This document shows positions 41,469 through 50,945 of a stretch of 64,000 nucleotides of DNA, in pieces. The position numbers were made by a program, and so were the translations under genes. The notes under the pieces are model-generated. The model did not search any database. It was not told the DNA's origin and saw only the letters and a program-made list of their open reading frames with translations. Source of the stretch: Erysipelotrichaceae bacterium (GTDB taxonomy: Bacteria > Bacillota_I > Bacilli_A > Erysipelotrichales > Erysipelotrichaceae); assembly GCA_013334325.1 (NCBI GenBank), contig JAAXXT010000003.1, positions 1 through 64,000 of the forward strand, given 5' to 3'. Numbering within the stretch: position 1 is the stretch's first letter; each line of letters opens with the position of its first letter.

Positions 41469-43901
41469 ATGAATAAAATTAAAAACGGAATATTTAGTTT
41501 GATTCTGATTGCTGGCTTATTACCCACCAATAATGTGCAGGTAAATGCCATCGCAAACAGTATCGTATTGGGGAGCGCTTCTATCACTGTCTTATTGCAT
41601 AGTCCTATCTTATTGGACTCAGAGATCACTGCGAACTTTACTGGAACCGTAACTCGAATCAGAGTTTTTATTACGAATGGTTCTGATGGGGATAAATTAA
41701 GCACTCCAAATTATTCTGATTGTAATTACAACTCTAGTACCTATGTTTTATCATGTGATGGGACTTTTACATCAACACAGGTAACTAATATCCTTAGAGA
41801 TATTTATTTTGATTCAATCTCAAACGATCTCACAACGAGAAGTTTCGAGTATTCAGTAGGAGCCTCGATTATTCCATTTGAAGTTGCTCCTGGAGAATAT
41901 CATTATTATGAATATATATCAGATGGCTTGTATTGGAGCGAAGCTTTAGCCGCTGCTGAATCACATACTTTTGAAGGTATGACAGGATATTTAGCGACCG
42001 TTATGTCGGCTGAAGAAAACAATTTTATTTCGACTAAACTTGGTCAAAATGCTTGGTTAGGCGGAACTGATGATTATAGCTACATCAATGATGCAGCTGG
42101 ATCTGAAATTTACGCAGATCAAGATGAATCTGAAGGTAATTGGTATTGGGTAACTGGACCTGAGAAAGGCCAAATGTTTAGCGAAGGAAATTACAATCCA
42201 GTTGTAGTTTCAGGAATGTATCAGTCATTTGCAGATGAAGAACCAAATAATTCTGGAAGTGAACATTATCTTGAGATATATGTAGATGATCAAGCTTGGA
42301 ATGATTTATCTGATGATAATGAGTTTGGATATGTAGTTGAATATAGTGGTGGATCTAACGTTAATCTAGTTGCTCTATCTACTACGAAAACGATCGAAAT
42401 CGACTCTAAAGTCATAAAGTATTTTGTGAAAGAATCCTCAGTTTCAGGAACAGTTCCAGTTGACACAAAAATCGATTATGTAGCTGGAGACACTGTTACA
42501 GTATTAGGAAACACTGGAAATTTAGCCAAGGAAGGTTATGTCTTCTTGGGTTGGTCAGATGGGACGACCATCTATAAGGCAGGAGATACTTTCACTTTCG
42601 ATGGAAGAACAGTATTAACGGCAGTATTAAGTGCCTTTAGTTTAACCGATGAACCAGTATTCTATTTGAAAGACTCAGGGAACTCTTATCGTGTGGATAG
42701 TGATCAACTGACAGTCTATAATATCATGACATCAAAAATTACAGTTTCATTACCTGATAAAATCACAGGGGACTCTTTGTGGTTTGACATTAGTGATGAC
42801 ACATATACTTGTTATGATGAAGTTTGTTATGATCCTGATACAGATGAGTATACCCAATATGACCTTACTTCAACTTATGATGAAGAAACTATGGTATTGA
42901 CGATCAGGACTGATGTCCCAGTCCCAGCCGGTCAAATATGGACTTTTGTTTCGAATGTATATTTCGCTACTACAGGTGAATATGGTGATAGAACAGCAAC
43001 TGTATCAATATACAGTGATGAAACCACAGTCCTCATTAGTGATTCAAGAACCATTACCGTTTATGATGGATTTACAGTCGTTTATGCAGATGATGAACAT
43101 ATGTCCATTCCAGTAGATGAGAATGTATATGGAAATAATGATGAAGTTTCTATAGGAATTCCTATGGATATAAATTACCCAGGTTACAGATTCTTCTATT
43201 GGTTGGGTTCTGATGGGAACATCTATTTCCCGGATTGGAATTTTGATATTAAAGAAGACATGGTCATGACAGCTATTTATGCACCTAGCTTTGAAGATAC
43301 GATTGGTGTAAGTGATATCTTTAGCGATGGTTTGACAATCACTGGCTTTGAAGATGTTATTAGTACTTATTTTACTAACTATAATAGTTATGATGAATGG
43401 AAAGCTTTCTTAAAGATATACAAACAAGATGAGAATGATGTCAACAATGATGATTTTGATTTATTTATGGACTACTTTACGACTGAAAATCCTGATGATG
43501 ATCATGAATACATCTTTATGGATATGATGATGTGGATTGCTTATTGGAATAATGGTGATGTTCCATCTTATAATTCTTTCGATTATTTAGGCGATGGATC
43601 TGTATCAAAATTCATAACTGTTTCATTTATTCTTCCTGAAGAATTAAGAGGTAAATCAGACTATAAGATAATTCGCATACATAATGATGGTGAACAAACC
43701 ATTATAGATGAAATCGAAACGACTTATGATCCAGTAACCTTCGTGATCACCTTCAAAACAGATAGATTCTCAACCTACAGTATGACTTATGCTAAAACAG
43801 GAGACCTACCTAATACTGGTAAATCCGGAGATTATGGAGCATTGATCATCTTAGCAGGTTTAATCCTAGCTTCAATGACTTCTCGTAGAATTAAAAATTA
43901 A
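41469..43901 (+). CDS. LPXTG cell-wall-anchored protein with C-type lectin domain
   Basis: An 810-residue secreted protein. A signal peptide ends near VNA (about residue 28). Residues about 145-293 form a C-type lectin domain with EPNNSGSEHYLEI and WNDL, matching the EPN and WND calcium/sugar-binding motifs of mannose-type lectins. Two InlB/Flg_new-type repeats follow, one with EGYVFLGWSDG (about 318-388) and one with PGYRFFYWLGSDG (about 534-610). The C terminus has LPNTG, a hydrophobic stretch and SRRIKN, a sortase sorting signal. It probably binds glycans at the cell surface. Its last 100 residues are closely related to those of the next gene. Confidence 0.85.
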   Translation: MNKIKNGIFSLILIAGLLPTNNVQVNAIANSIVLGSASITVLLHSPILLDSEITANFTGTVTRIRVFITNGSDGDKLSTPNYSDCNYNSSTYVLSCDGTFTSTQVTNILRDIYFDSISNDLTTRSFEYSVGASIIPFEVAPGEYHYYEYISDGLYWSEALAAAESHTFEGMTGYLATVMSAEENNFISTKLGQNAWLGGTDDYSYINDAAGSEIYADQDESEGNWYWVTGPEKGQMFSEGNYNPVVVSGMYQSFADEEPNNSGSEHYLEIYVDDQAWNDLSDDNEFGYVVEYSGGSNVNLVALSTTKTIEIDSKVIKYFVKESSVSGTVPVDTKIDYVAGDTVTVLGNTGNLAKEGYVFLGWSDGTTIYKAGDTFTFDGRTVLTAVLSAFSLTDEPVFYLKDSGNSYRVDSDQLTVYNIMTSKITVSLPDKITGDSLWFDISDDTYTCYDEVCYDPDTDEYTQYDLTSTYDEETMVLTIRTDVPVPAGQIWTFVSNVYFATTGEYGDRTATVSIYSDETTVLISDSRTITVYDGFTVVYADDEHMSIPVDENVYGNNDEVSIGIPMDINYPGYRFFYWLGSDGNIYFPDWNFDIKEDMVMTAIYAPSFEDTIGVSDIFSDGLTITGFEDVISTYFTNYNSYDEWKAFLKIYKQDENDVNNDDFDLFMDYFTTENPDDDHEYIFMDMMMWIAYWNNGDVPSYNSFDYLGDGSVSKFITVSFILPEELRGKSDYKIIRIHNDGEQTIIDEIETTYDPVTFVITFKTDRFSTYSMTYAKTGDLPNTGKSGDYGALIILAGLILASMTSRRIKN

Positions 43902-43908
43902 GTTTTGT

Positions 43909-43932
43909 GACCACCATAAGGTGGTCTTTTTT
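43909..43932 (+). terminator. Terminator after the lectin-domain protein
   Basis: GACCACC, ATAA, GGTGGTC and six T. The same stem occurs after the next gene (46555-46581). Confidence 0.88.
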
Positions 43933-44146
43933 AAATTATATTTCAATAAAAAAGGAATATTATGGGTAAGTGTCATCAATATATTTACATTTGAGTATTT
44001 TTGGAGTTGTTAAAATACTCAATTATTTAGCTAACATAGAATGTTTATAGTAAAATATACTCAATTTATAATAACAATATTCAAATATATAACAATTTAT
44101 TTAAATTATTTCTGAAGATGCTATAATATATTTAAGGAGAACTATA
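43933..44146. other. AT-rich spacer between the two surface-protein genes
   Basis: No gene. Several TATAAT-like sequences near 44070 and 44120 may be promoter elements for the following gene; AAGGAGAA lies just before its ATG. Confidence 0.4.
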
Positions 44147-46549
44147 ATGAAGAAAATTCTTACAAGTATTTTAGCTTTGTTGACTCTGTTATTGTTTGCT
44201 ACACCTGTACATGTTGCAGCATCAACGGATGAATATCCCGCAAAATATCTACCATTGGCTGAAATCAAGATCAATGTTGGAAACACTGAAATCAATGACT
44301 CTGATTTCATGGCTAAATTAGTTGAAGCATTAAAAGCTAAGGGAATTGGTGCGTCAAAGATTGATGTTGGTTATGCCGGATCAATCGACACCAACTTTAG
44401 TGTTACTGATCCTTCTAATTGGACGGTATATGATCATTTTGGTTGGTGGGATGAATTAGGATTGGTTTCGGATCTATACGATGATGTTTTTGAACCATTC
44501 CTAGTTAGCAATGTCACTGGTTATAATCCAGATGTCATGTACGCAAATGATGGACATTTAGATTATTCGACAATGGTATTATCGATTGAATACTACGATG
44601 GTGAAGGTTATTTAGAGATACCTTATAAGACATTAACCACGCTTAATACAGATCTGCAGTCTCATATTAGTTATTTTGATATTTATGGATGGGTTGATAG
44701 TTTAGAAGATGAAGCTTATGATCTTATTGAAGCTGATTCTAATTATGATGTTGAAACCTTCGATTCCATCGATGATATGTATTTCAACTCTGCCACTCAA
44801 ACTGCTTATGTAGTGTGGTATGACTATGATGAAAACTACTATGAAACAGCGTTTCAAGCTTATGAAGATTATGTCAAAGCTGCTGGATTCTTTAGTTCAT
44901 TGACCTATGATACGGATAGTTATGGATTCTATGATGAGTATGGATATATTGAATTCTATGATGTAGATTCAAACTATTTCGAATTTGACTTCTCACCAAC
45001 TTATTATGGTGGAAGTGCACCTGGTCATTATCCAGCACCTGATTCAAACCCAGATGGAGATAATCCTGTGAATTTTAATAATGACCCACATATCATAATT
45101 CATGATGATGGATCCGTAGCTTTCTATGGATATGGAGAACCTGCTTATAAAGATTTCATGCTGTCAGTTGATGATACCGCATCTGATAAACATTTCAAAT
45201 TTGATTTGGATGAATCAAATGTTAGTTATCACAGTATGGAAGGCGGAGGATTCTTGTTTGGTATTAAAGTGAATGATCAAGAAACTGTTGATACAAGCGA
45301 TGACACCATGAATGGATATTCTGTCATTTTTGGAGAAAATGGTGCTGTTCTATACTCTCTGGTCGATATCAATATTGATACCTTCCATAATGAATATAAT
45401 GACGATATGGATGAGATGGATGGAATCGTAGAGATTGCTAGTGGTGATAAAGATACCGATAATACACAACATTACATTCAAATCGATGTTGTTGAAAATC
45501 TTGTAACCATCAAAGACAACGATGTCTTATCTATTGAAAACTTTGAAATTACACCTGTAGGGAATCAGTTTGGTCCTATCGTTACCTATGCTTCTCATGG
45601 ATGTTCAGAATTGTCTTATTTCATCTATGACAACCTTAAGATGGGAACATCTGTCAAAGTTGTTTCAAAAGCTCAAGATAATGTAGGGACCATCAATTGG
45701 ACAGAAGGCTCTTATCCTGTATACATCAATTTAGAAGACACCAATGATGCAAGCTTGGTTGTAGATGCTTTCACTGCTGCTTTAAAAGCAGATGGAGTTA
45801 ATTATATCGGTGTTGGTTTGACAGCTTCTAAAGTCATGCATGATGCCATCGTTACTGGAAATGGTTTAGGTGAATTTATTGACTTAGGTGGATATGAAGA
45901 TTTAGATACTCTTGCGGCAGCGATCGCTGATTACCTCTATCCTTTGTTAGAAATTCAGACGATTGAAAATATTGAAAATGCAATTTTGGATGATGAAGTT
46001 ATAAGCTCACTTCCTGATAAACCAATTGTAGAAATCCCAGGGGGAGTTATTGATGCCTTTGATGATTTGGTTGCTGGATTTGATGTTACATTACAAATCG
46101 ATATTAATATTGTAACTTTGGAAAATGTTCCTGAGGTTGACAACGACTTAGTTGATGCCTATGTTTCAGGTTTAGCGAATAGTGATAGTATTGGAATGTT
46201 CTATCTTGATTTGTCAGCGTATAAGTTGTTGGATGGAACAGTTGATTCTGAACTTACAGAGTTACTGAAACCAATCACCATTACCTTGACCATTCCTGAA
46301 GATTTAAGATCCATGACGAATTTCAAAATGATCAGAGTTCATAATGGGGTCGTTGAAGAATTGACCGGAACCTATAATGCCACCAACTTCACCTTGACTT
46401 TTACCACAGACAAATTCTCGACTTATGGGATCCAATATACCAATCCGGATAAACTACCTGATACTGGTAGAACTGGAGACTTTGGAGCTCTCGTTATTCT
46501 CGCAGGTTTGATCTTAGCCTCGATGACTTCTCGTAGAATCAAGAATTAA
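44147..46549 (+). CDS. LPXTG cell-wall-anchored acidic surface protein
   Basis: An 800-residue protein with a signal peptide (cleavage near VAA, about residue 25) and a C-terminal LPDTG sorting signal ending SRRIKN. The mature part is very rich in Asp, Tyr and Glu, which suggests calcium binding or a negatively charged surface coat. Two regions look related: around residues 45-75 (FMAKLVEALKAKGIG) and 540-570 (VVDAFTAALKADGVN), indicating an internal repeat. The pre-anchor module (PEDLRSMTNFKMIRVHNG to FSTYGIQY) matches the preceding gene. No enzymatic domain is recognised. AAGGAG precedes the ATG. Confidence 0.78.
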   Translation: MKKILTSILALLTLLLFATPVHVAASTDEYPAKYLPLAEIKINVGNTEINDSDFMAKLVEALKAKGIGASKIDVGYAGSIDTNFSVTDPSNWTVYDHFGWWDELGLVSDLYDDVFEPFLVSNVTGYNPDVMYANDGHLDYSTMVLSIEYYDGEGYLEIPYKTLTTLNTDLQSHISYFDIYGWVDSLEDEAYDLIEADSNYDVETFDSIDDMYFNSATQTAYVVWYDYDENYYETAFQAYEDYVKAAGFFSSLTYDTDSYGFYDEYGYIEFYDVDSNYFEFDFSPTYYGGSAPGHYPAPDSNPDGDNPVNFNNDPHIIIHDDGSVAFYGYGEPAYKDFMLSVDDTASDKHFKFDLDESNVSYHSMEGGGFLFGIKVNDQETVDTSDDTMNGYSVIFGENGAVLYSLVDINIDTFHNEYNDDMDEMDGIVEIASGDKDTDNTQHYIQIDVVENLVTIKDNDVLSIENFEITPVGNQFGPIVTYASHGCSELSYFIYDNLKMGTSVKVVSKAQDNVGTINWTEGSYPVYINLEDTNDASLVVDAFTAALKADGVNYIGVGLTASKVMHDAIVTGNGLGEFIDLGGYEDLDTLAAAIADYLYPLLEIQTIENIENAILDDEVISSLPDKPIVEIPGGVIDAFDDLVAGFDVTLQIDINIVTLENVPEVDNDLVDAYVSGLANSDSIGMFYLDLSAYKLLDGTVDSELTELLKPITITLTIPEDLRSMTNFKMIRVHNGVVEELTGTYNATNFTLTFTTDKFSTYGIQYTNPDKLPDTGRTGDFGALVILAGLILASMTSRRIKN

Positions 46550-46554
46550 TCTTA

Positions 46555-46581
46555 AAGACCACCTTCGAGGTGGTCTTTTTT
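46555..46581 (+). terminator. Terminator after the second LPXTG protein
   Basis: AAGACCACC and GGTGGTCTT around TTCGA, followed by T. The core stem is the same as at 43909-43932. Confidence 0.88.
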
Positions 46582-46640
46582 ATGAACCTCTTCATCTAAA
46601 GTTTCTGAAGAGTTCTATTAGAGTCTCACAAAATGTTCGA

Positions 46641-46670
46641 TTGACAAGACACTTGATTTAATCATAGAAT
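46641..46670 (+). promoter_or_regulatory. Promoter of the ABC-2 exporter operon, leaderless
   Basis: TTGACA (46641-46646), 18 bases and TAGAAT (46665-46670), then AAACCT and the ATG at 46677. The predicted start site is the A of the ATG. Confidence 0.75.
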
Positions 46671-46676
46671 AAACCT

Positions 46677-47594
46677 ATGAATCCTATCCTAGAAATCAAT
46701 CATTTATCTAAATCCTATGGATCGCTTAAAGCTGTAGACGATATTTCTCTACATGTCAATGAAGGAGAGCTTTTTGCGTTTCTAGGTCCCAATGGGGCAG
46801 GGAAATCAACCACGATCAATGTTTTATGTACCTTATTAAGTGCAGATAAAGGAGAGATCATCCTCAATGATTCTCGCTTAGGAAAAGAAGATGAAAAGAT
46901 AAGAAAGGATATAGGAGTGGTTTTTCAAAAGTCTTTTTTGGATAATCTATTAACGGTTCATGAGAACTTAAAGACAAGAGCCTCTTTTTATGGACTAAGT
47001 AATGAAACCACCAAGAAGCGATTAGAAGACCTTACTAAGCAGTTATCTTTAAGTGAGTTCATACATAGACCTTACGGTAAACTCTCGGGAGGTCAACGCC
47101 GTAGGGCTGAGATCGCACGTGCTTTGGTGAATCATCCTAGGATCTTGTTTCTAGATGAACCTACTACAGGTTTAGATCCTCAAACTCGTCATAATATTTG
47201 GGCTTATATCGATGAGCTTAGAGAGAAACATAAGATGACGATCTTTTTAACCACCCATTATATGGAAGAAGCAGCGCTTTGTGATCGTGTATGTATCATC
47301 GATCATGGGAAGATCCTAGAACTGGATACCCCAACCAATCTTCGACTGAAGTACGCTCCTACGCTTTTGCGTTTAAAAGCAGACTCTGATCTATCAGATC
47401 GTTTATTGCCTTATGGTTTCCCATTTACGAAAAGTTCAGAAGGTTTTGAACTGGTGATCCCTGATTCTAAATCTGCCTTGGTTTTATTGACTGAACTAAA
47501 AAAATATTATGATCATTTCGAAGTCCTAGAAGGAACCATGGATACTGTCTTTTTAGCTTTGACAGGAAAAGTAATTAGGGAGGATATCCAATGA
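46677..47594 (+). CDS. ABC transporter ATP-binding protein (NatA/DrrA-like)
   Basis: A 305-residue ATPase with Walker A GPNGAGKST (about 39-47), signature LSGGQRRRAEIAR (about 137), Walker B ILFLDEPTTGLDP and a switch His in LTTHYMEEA. The C-terminal DrrA-like region of about 80 residues is present. It pairs with the membrane protein encoded immediately downstream (ATGA overlap). The exporter could move drugs, sodium or a surface polymer; the gene position between surface-protein genes and the CotH-VTC module hints at an envelope cargo. The start has no Shine-Dalgarno, but a promoter ends six bases upstream. Confidence 0.88.
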   Translation: MNPILEINHLSKSYGSLKAVDDISLHVNEGELFAFLGPNGAGKSTTINVLCTLLSADKGEIILNDSRLGKEDEKIRKDIGVVFQKSFLDNLLTVHENLKTRASFYGLSNETTKKRLEDLTKQLSLSEFIHRPYGKLSGGQRRRAEIARALVNHPRILFLDEPTTGLDPQTRHNIWAYIDELREKHKMTIFLTTHYMEEAALCDRVCIIDHGKILELDTPTNLRLKYAPTLLRLKADSDLSDRLLPYGFPFTKSSEGFELVIPDSKSALVLLTELKKYYDHFEVLEGTMDTVFLALTGKVIREDIQ

Positions 47595-48475
47595 AAGCCA
47601 TCAGAGCTTTAACGATTCGTAATCTAAAACTCTTCTATCGAGATAAAGCCTTGGTTTTCTTTAGTTTCTTATCCGTCATCATCATTCTAGGACTCTATGT
47701 GTTATTTCTCGCCGACATCAATATCGCTAATATTAGGGCTCAAGTAGGTGACTCCATCAAAGGGATAGATGCCTTGGTGTATGGATGGATGCTTCCTGGT
47801 GTGATCGCGGTATCTACGGTGACCTTATCCTTAGGTAATATGGGACGCTTAGTCGATGACGCAAAAGATGAAAGCTTATCTGATTTTATGGTTTCCCCTA
47901 TTTCTAGAACCCAACTGATTTTATCTTATGTACTCTCTACAATATTAATTGCTTTGGTGATATCGCTTTTTATGTTTGTGTCTAGTATCTTCATCGTGAA
48001 GCTTAAAGGAGGATCTTATCTTAGTCTAGATCAGATTCTAGCTGCCTTAGGCATCATTATCTTACTTATTATGTCTTCTACCCTTATGGCTTTATTGTTG
48101 GCTTCTTTTATTCATTCACCCAATACTTATGGGGTAGCCAATACGATGGTAGGGACCTTTATAGGCTTTGTGACAGGCGCTTATATGCCTATGGGGATTA
48201 TGCCTAAGGTTATTCAAAACGTCTTCAATAGCTTACCTGTCTCTCAAGGTGCCAGTATCTTAAGACAGATCTTCTTAAGAGACATCATGACAGATGTGTT
48301 TAAAGGAGCTCCTGAAAGTGTAGTCTTGGATTATCGTTATTTTCAAGGGATAGATTTAAAGATCCTAGGACATATCTTAAGTCCTACTGAAATGATCATA
48401 AGTATCTTAGTCAGTATCATCCTATTATTTATCTTAAGCGTATTTAGATTCAGACATCTCACTAAGAAAGTGTAA
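47591..48475 (+). CDS. ABC-2 family transporter permease
   Basis: A 294-residue permease with six membrane helices typical of the ABC-2 family (for example RDKALVFFSFLSVIIILGLY and the MPMGIMPKVIQNVFNSLPVSQG motif near the end). LVDDAKDESLSDFMVSPISR is the conserved cytoplasmic coupling segment. It forms the exporter with the preceding ATPase. The stop lies in a bidirectional terminator shared with the convergent gene. Confidence 0.85.
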   Translation: MKAIRALTIRNLKLFYRDKALVFFSFLSVIIILGLYVLFLADINIANIRAQVGDSIKGIDALVYGWMLPGVIAVSTVTLSLGNMGRLVDDAKDESLSDFMVSPISRTQLILSYVLSTILIALVISLFMFVSSIFIVKLKGGSYLSLDQILAALGIIILLIMSSTLMALLLASFIHSPNTYGVANTMVGTFIGFVTGAYMPMGIMPKVIQNVFNSLPVSQGASILRQIFLRDIMTDVFKGAPESVVLDYRYFQGIDLKILGHILSPTEMIISILVSIILLFILSVFRFRHLTKKV

Positions 48476-48497
48476 AAAAAGCCCTCAGGCTTTTTTT
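48474..48497. terminator. Bidirectional terminator with both stop codons
   Basis: AAAAAAAGCC (48474-48483), CTCA and GGCTTTTTTT (48488-48497). The convergent genes end in this element (plus strand at 48475, minus strand at 48485). Confidence 0.85.
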
Positions 48498-48880
48498 GAT
48501 CGATGAGGGATAAACATGACGATAAACGCTAAGAAGCTTAATCCATAAGCAATCTGCGCGATCCAGAAATACACTGGGAGATAGGCAGAAGATCCACCTG
48601 CGATATTGATGACACCTTTTAATACCGATCCTAAGACTTGAGCAGCAGAAGCTGTATTGAATAGATTCATAAAGAGTCTTGTGTTGATTTTTCTCTTAAG
48701 TTTTGAGTTGATCAACAGTAGAAGGCCATACACTATAGCAGATCCTAGAAACCATATAAACGAAAGCTGCATGTCTATAGATGTGACCCCATGAGAGAAG
48801 ATATGATAAACAAAGCTAAAGATAACCATAAACAAGGTCAAAGCACTATATACAACGAGGTTTCTTTTCAGTGATCTCAT
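48485..48880 (-). CDS. Four-helix membrane protein of unknown function
   Basis: A 131-residue protein with four hydrophobic segments in two pairs (about 10-30, 40-58, 78-95 and 104-125). I recognise no family motif. Basic stretches (NSKLKRKINTR and the C-terminal HRSKK) mark the inside. Its start overlaps the stop of the phosphodiester glycosidase gene (ATGA), so it belongs to that three-gene minus-strand operon. It may be a helper of the glycosidase or glycosyltransferase. Confidence 0.55.
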   Translation of the reverse strand: MRSLKRNLVVYSALTLFMVIFSFVYHIFSHGVTSIDMQLSFIWFLGSAIVYGLLLLINSKLKRKINTRLFMNLFNTASAAQVLGSVLKGVINIAGGSSAYLPVYFWIAQIAYGLSFLAFIVMFIPHRSKKA

Positions 48881-49818
48881 TTTGTATCTCCGATGATATA
48901 AACGATGTCACTTACGCCTCGTTCATATACACCAGCTCCATCATAGGTAGGTTTATTGATGACTTTCCCATTGAACCAGATCGTTGCGGATCCTCCACCA
49001 TCTAGGTTATAGGCAGTGATTGCCCCTTTGTCTTTAAACAACTGAGAAAACTGAACTAAAGTTAAGCCTCTTGAAATGGTACTTCTTCCATCAACCACAA
49101 TGAATAAATAATGAAGAGGACCTATTTGAGCGATCCCAACTCTAGGGTTTCTTGAGGAAGATACCCAGTTCTGATTGCTTACGGAAGGGGAGAGTTCACT
49201 GTTTTCTACGAGTACCGGTCCAAATGACCAAGCTTGGAAAACACCTCGATCGATCAATTGTTGACCTGTTTCAGATCCTTCCTCAAAGATCTCAAGGTTA
49301 CCATCTTTATCGATAAGTAAAGATCTTGTATCTGGAGCAGCACGTTTCACATCTCTATACAAGACCCCATTACGAATAACAAGCCCCGCTGAACGATAGC
49401 CATAAAAATCTCCGTTGATGGCTAAGACTGCATTGTTGTTTTCAGCCATAGTAGAAGTATATTCTCGAATATTACGTCCATAGGTATCTTTCGCAAAAGC
49501 AGTTCTTAAGAAAGATACACTGCTTAATTGAATATCTGCGATATAAACGGTAGCTCCTTCATAAGTTTCGATATTGATCTTTATGGATTTATAAACTGTG
49601 GTACTTGAAGCGGTCTCTGTATATGTCGTATCACTGGTTTCTATGTCCTTGGTGACGTTGGTATTTCCATCTCCATCACATATAAGAGGAATCTCATCGA
49701 TGACGATCCCGGCTGAACTTAAAACGAAGGCATCTAAAAGGACAACACCCGTGATCGTACTAAAGAAGACAGAGATCGCAATCGCATAAAGAAAAGGAAT
49801 TTTAATGAGCTTACTCAT
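48877..49818 (-). CDS. Phosphodiester glycosidase family (NAGPA-domain) exoprotein
   Basis: A 313-residue protein with an N-terminal membrane anchor (residues about 8-30) and an outside domain of the PF09992 type. AINGDFYGYRSAGLVIRNG, NPRVGIAQIG and AYNLDGGGSATIWFNG are the three conserved blocks, the last being the family hallmark. The human relative removes GlcNAc from a phosphodiester, and bacterial relatives act on sugar phosphodiesters or teichoic-acid-like polymers. AAAGGA precedes the ATG. It overlaps the GT2-GtrA gene upstream by 8 bases and the four-helix protein downstream. Confidence 0.85.
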   Translation of the reverse strand: MSKLIKIPFLYAIAISVFFSTITGVVLLDAFVLSSAGIVIDEIPLICDGDGNTNVTKDIETSDTTYTETASSTTVYKSIKINIETYEGATVYIADIQLSSVSFLRTAFAKDTYGRNIREYTSTMAENNNAVLAINGDFYGYRSAGLVIRNGVLYRDVKRAAPDTRSLLIDKDGNLEIFEEGSETGQQLIDRGVFQAWSFGPVLVENSELSPSVSNQNWVSSSRNPRVGIAQIGPLHYLFIVVDGRSTISRGLTLVQFSQLFKDKGAITAYNLDGGGSATIWFNGKVINKPTYDGAGVYERGVSDIVYIIGDTK

Positions 49819-50857
49819 TGGAGTCCTTTCTAAAGATCACGAGTTTTTGGATCTGATAAGAAACTAAGAAGAGCGTAATATCGACCGCTATTTTAATCAA
49901 GACGACATTTTTCTCAAATAAGGTATAAACAGATTTAACCAAGAAATAAGAAGTCAACATTTGAAACAAGGCTAGAGTATAATACTTCCACATATGTTCA
50001 AACCATTGTTGCTTACTTTTAAAGACCACGGTTTTATTCATAAGAAAATTGAAGTTGACACTAATCAAGCGTGCGATGAAGGTCGCATATAATATAACGT
50101 CCACTCCTTTTAAGGTATATACAAACAAAGTAAATACACCGATATCTAAGCCAGTAGATAGAAGAGAAATCACTGAGAAGGTTAAGATCTGACGATAGAT
50201 TCGAATAGAATCTAGAAGTGGATTAAAATGAGAAGCTGAATTATCATCGATATAGATGGTTTCTATAACGACTTCTTTGATTGGGATGTTTAATTTACCA
50301 CAATATAAAAGCATGTTCATTTCATATTCATAACGTTCACCAGGAACTTTAAGAAACTTCTCCATCGCAGGTCTTCCAAAAGCTCTTAGACCTGTTTGGG
50401 TATCAGTGATCTTTTGTCCAATCAGATAACTGGTGATTAAACGCGTGATCTTATTGCCCAGTTTACTTTTAAGTGGAACTTGGCTTTCATCGAAACTACG
50501 ACTTCCTAAAACGAGTGCCTCTGGATAAGCTTCTGCTCCTTTTAGGACATTGATGATGTCTTTGGTTTGATGTTGACCATCAGCGTCAACCGTCACAAAA
50601 AGATCCAAATCATTTCTCTTTTGGCAATATTCTAAAGCAGTCTTCAAAGCACGACCTTTACCTTGATTGACGTCATGTGTCAATACAATGACATGGTCTT
50701 GTTTCGAAGCCTTTTCGAAGACCTCATTACAGCTGGGTTTACTGCCGTCGTTGACTACGATGATGACGCTGGCCACTAAGGCACGGTTGAGCTCATCGAT
50801 CAGAGTATTTAAACGGAAATCGGGTTGATAAGCAGGGATCAATATCACATTTTTCAT
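49811..50857 (-). CDS. GT2 glycosyltransferase fused to GtrA domain
   Basis: A 348-residue fusion. The N-terminal 215 residues form a family-2 glycosyltransferase of the dolichol-phosphate mannosyltransferase type: VVNDGSKPS, TVDADGQHQ (DxD-like) and TDTQTGLRAF are visible. The C-terminal 125 residues hold four helices of a GtrA domain (FLMNKTVVFKSK is the typical motif), which helps flip undecaprenyl-phosphate sugars. The protein should make and translocate a lipid-linked monosaccharide for surface decoration. A TATACT box lies six bases before the ATG and no Shine-Dalgarno is seen. It is divergent from the CotH gene. Confidence 0.85.
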   Translation of the reverse strand: MKNVILIPAYQPDFRLNTLIDELNRALVASVIIVVNDGSKPSCNEVFEKASKQDHVIVLTHDVNQGKGRALKTALEYCQKRNDLDLFVTVDADGQHQTKDIINVLKGAEAYPEALVLGSRSFDESQVPLKSKLGNKITRLITSYLIGQKITDTQTGLRAFGRPAMEKFLKVPGERYEYEMNMLLYCGKLNIPIKEVVIETIYIDDNSASHFNPLLDSIRIYRQILTFSVISLLSTGLDIGVFTLFVYTLKGVDVILYATFIARLISVNFNFLMNKTVVFKSKQQWFEHMWKYYTLALFQMLTSYFLVKSVYTLFEKNVVLIKIAVDITLFLVSYQIQKLVIFRKDSNE

Positions 50858-50920
50858 AGGCTGAGTATATTATACTGTATACATTGTGGCATCACTATGA
50901 AAAAATGTATTTTTGAGCTT

Positions 50921-50926
50921 TATAAT
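50921..50926 (+). promoter_or_regulatory. Candidate -10 box of the CotH-VTC-DUF4956 operon
   Basis: TATAAT 20 bases before the ATG, with GAGGA between. The -35 is weak (TGAAAA-like at 17 bases). It is back to back with the promoter of the GT2-GtrA operon, so one 88-base region drives both arms. Confidence 0.5.
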
Positions 50927-50945
50927 GTTAAAATAATGAGGAACT

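Noticed and set aside
41469-46549. Sortase-pilus locus
   Set aside because: No sortase gene and no pilin motifs (such as the E-box or YPKN) were found near the LPXTG proteins.
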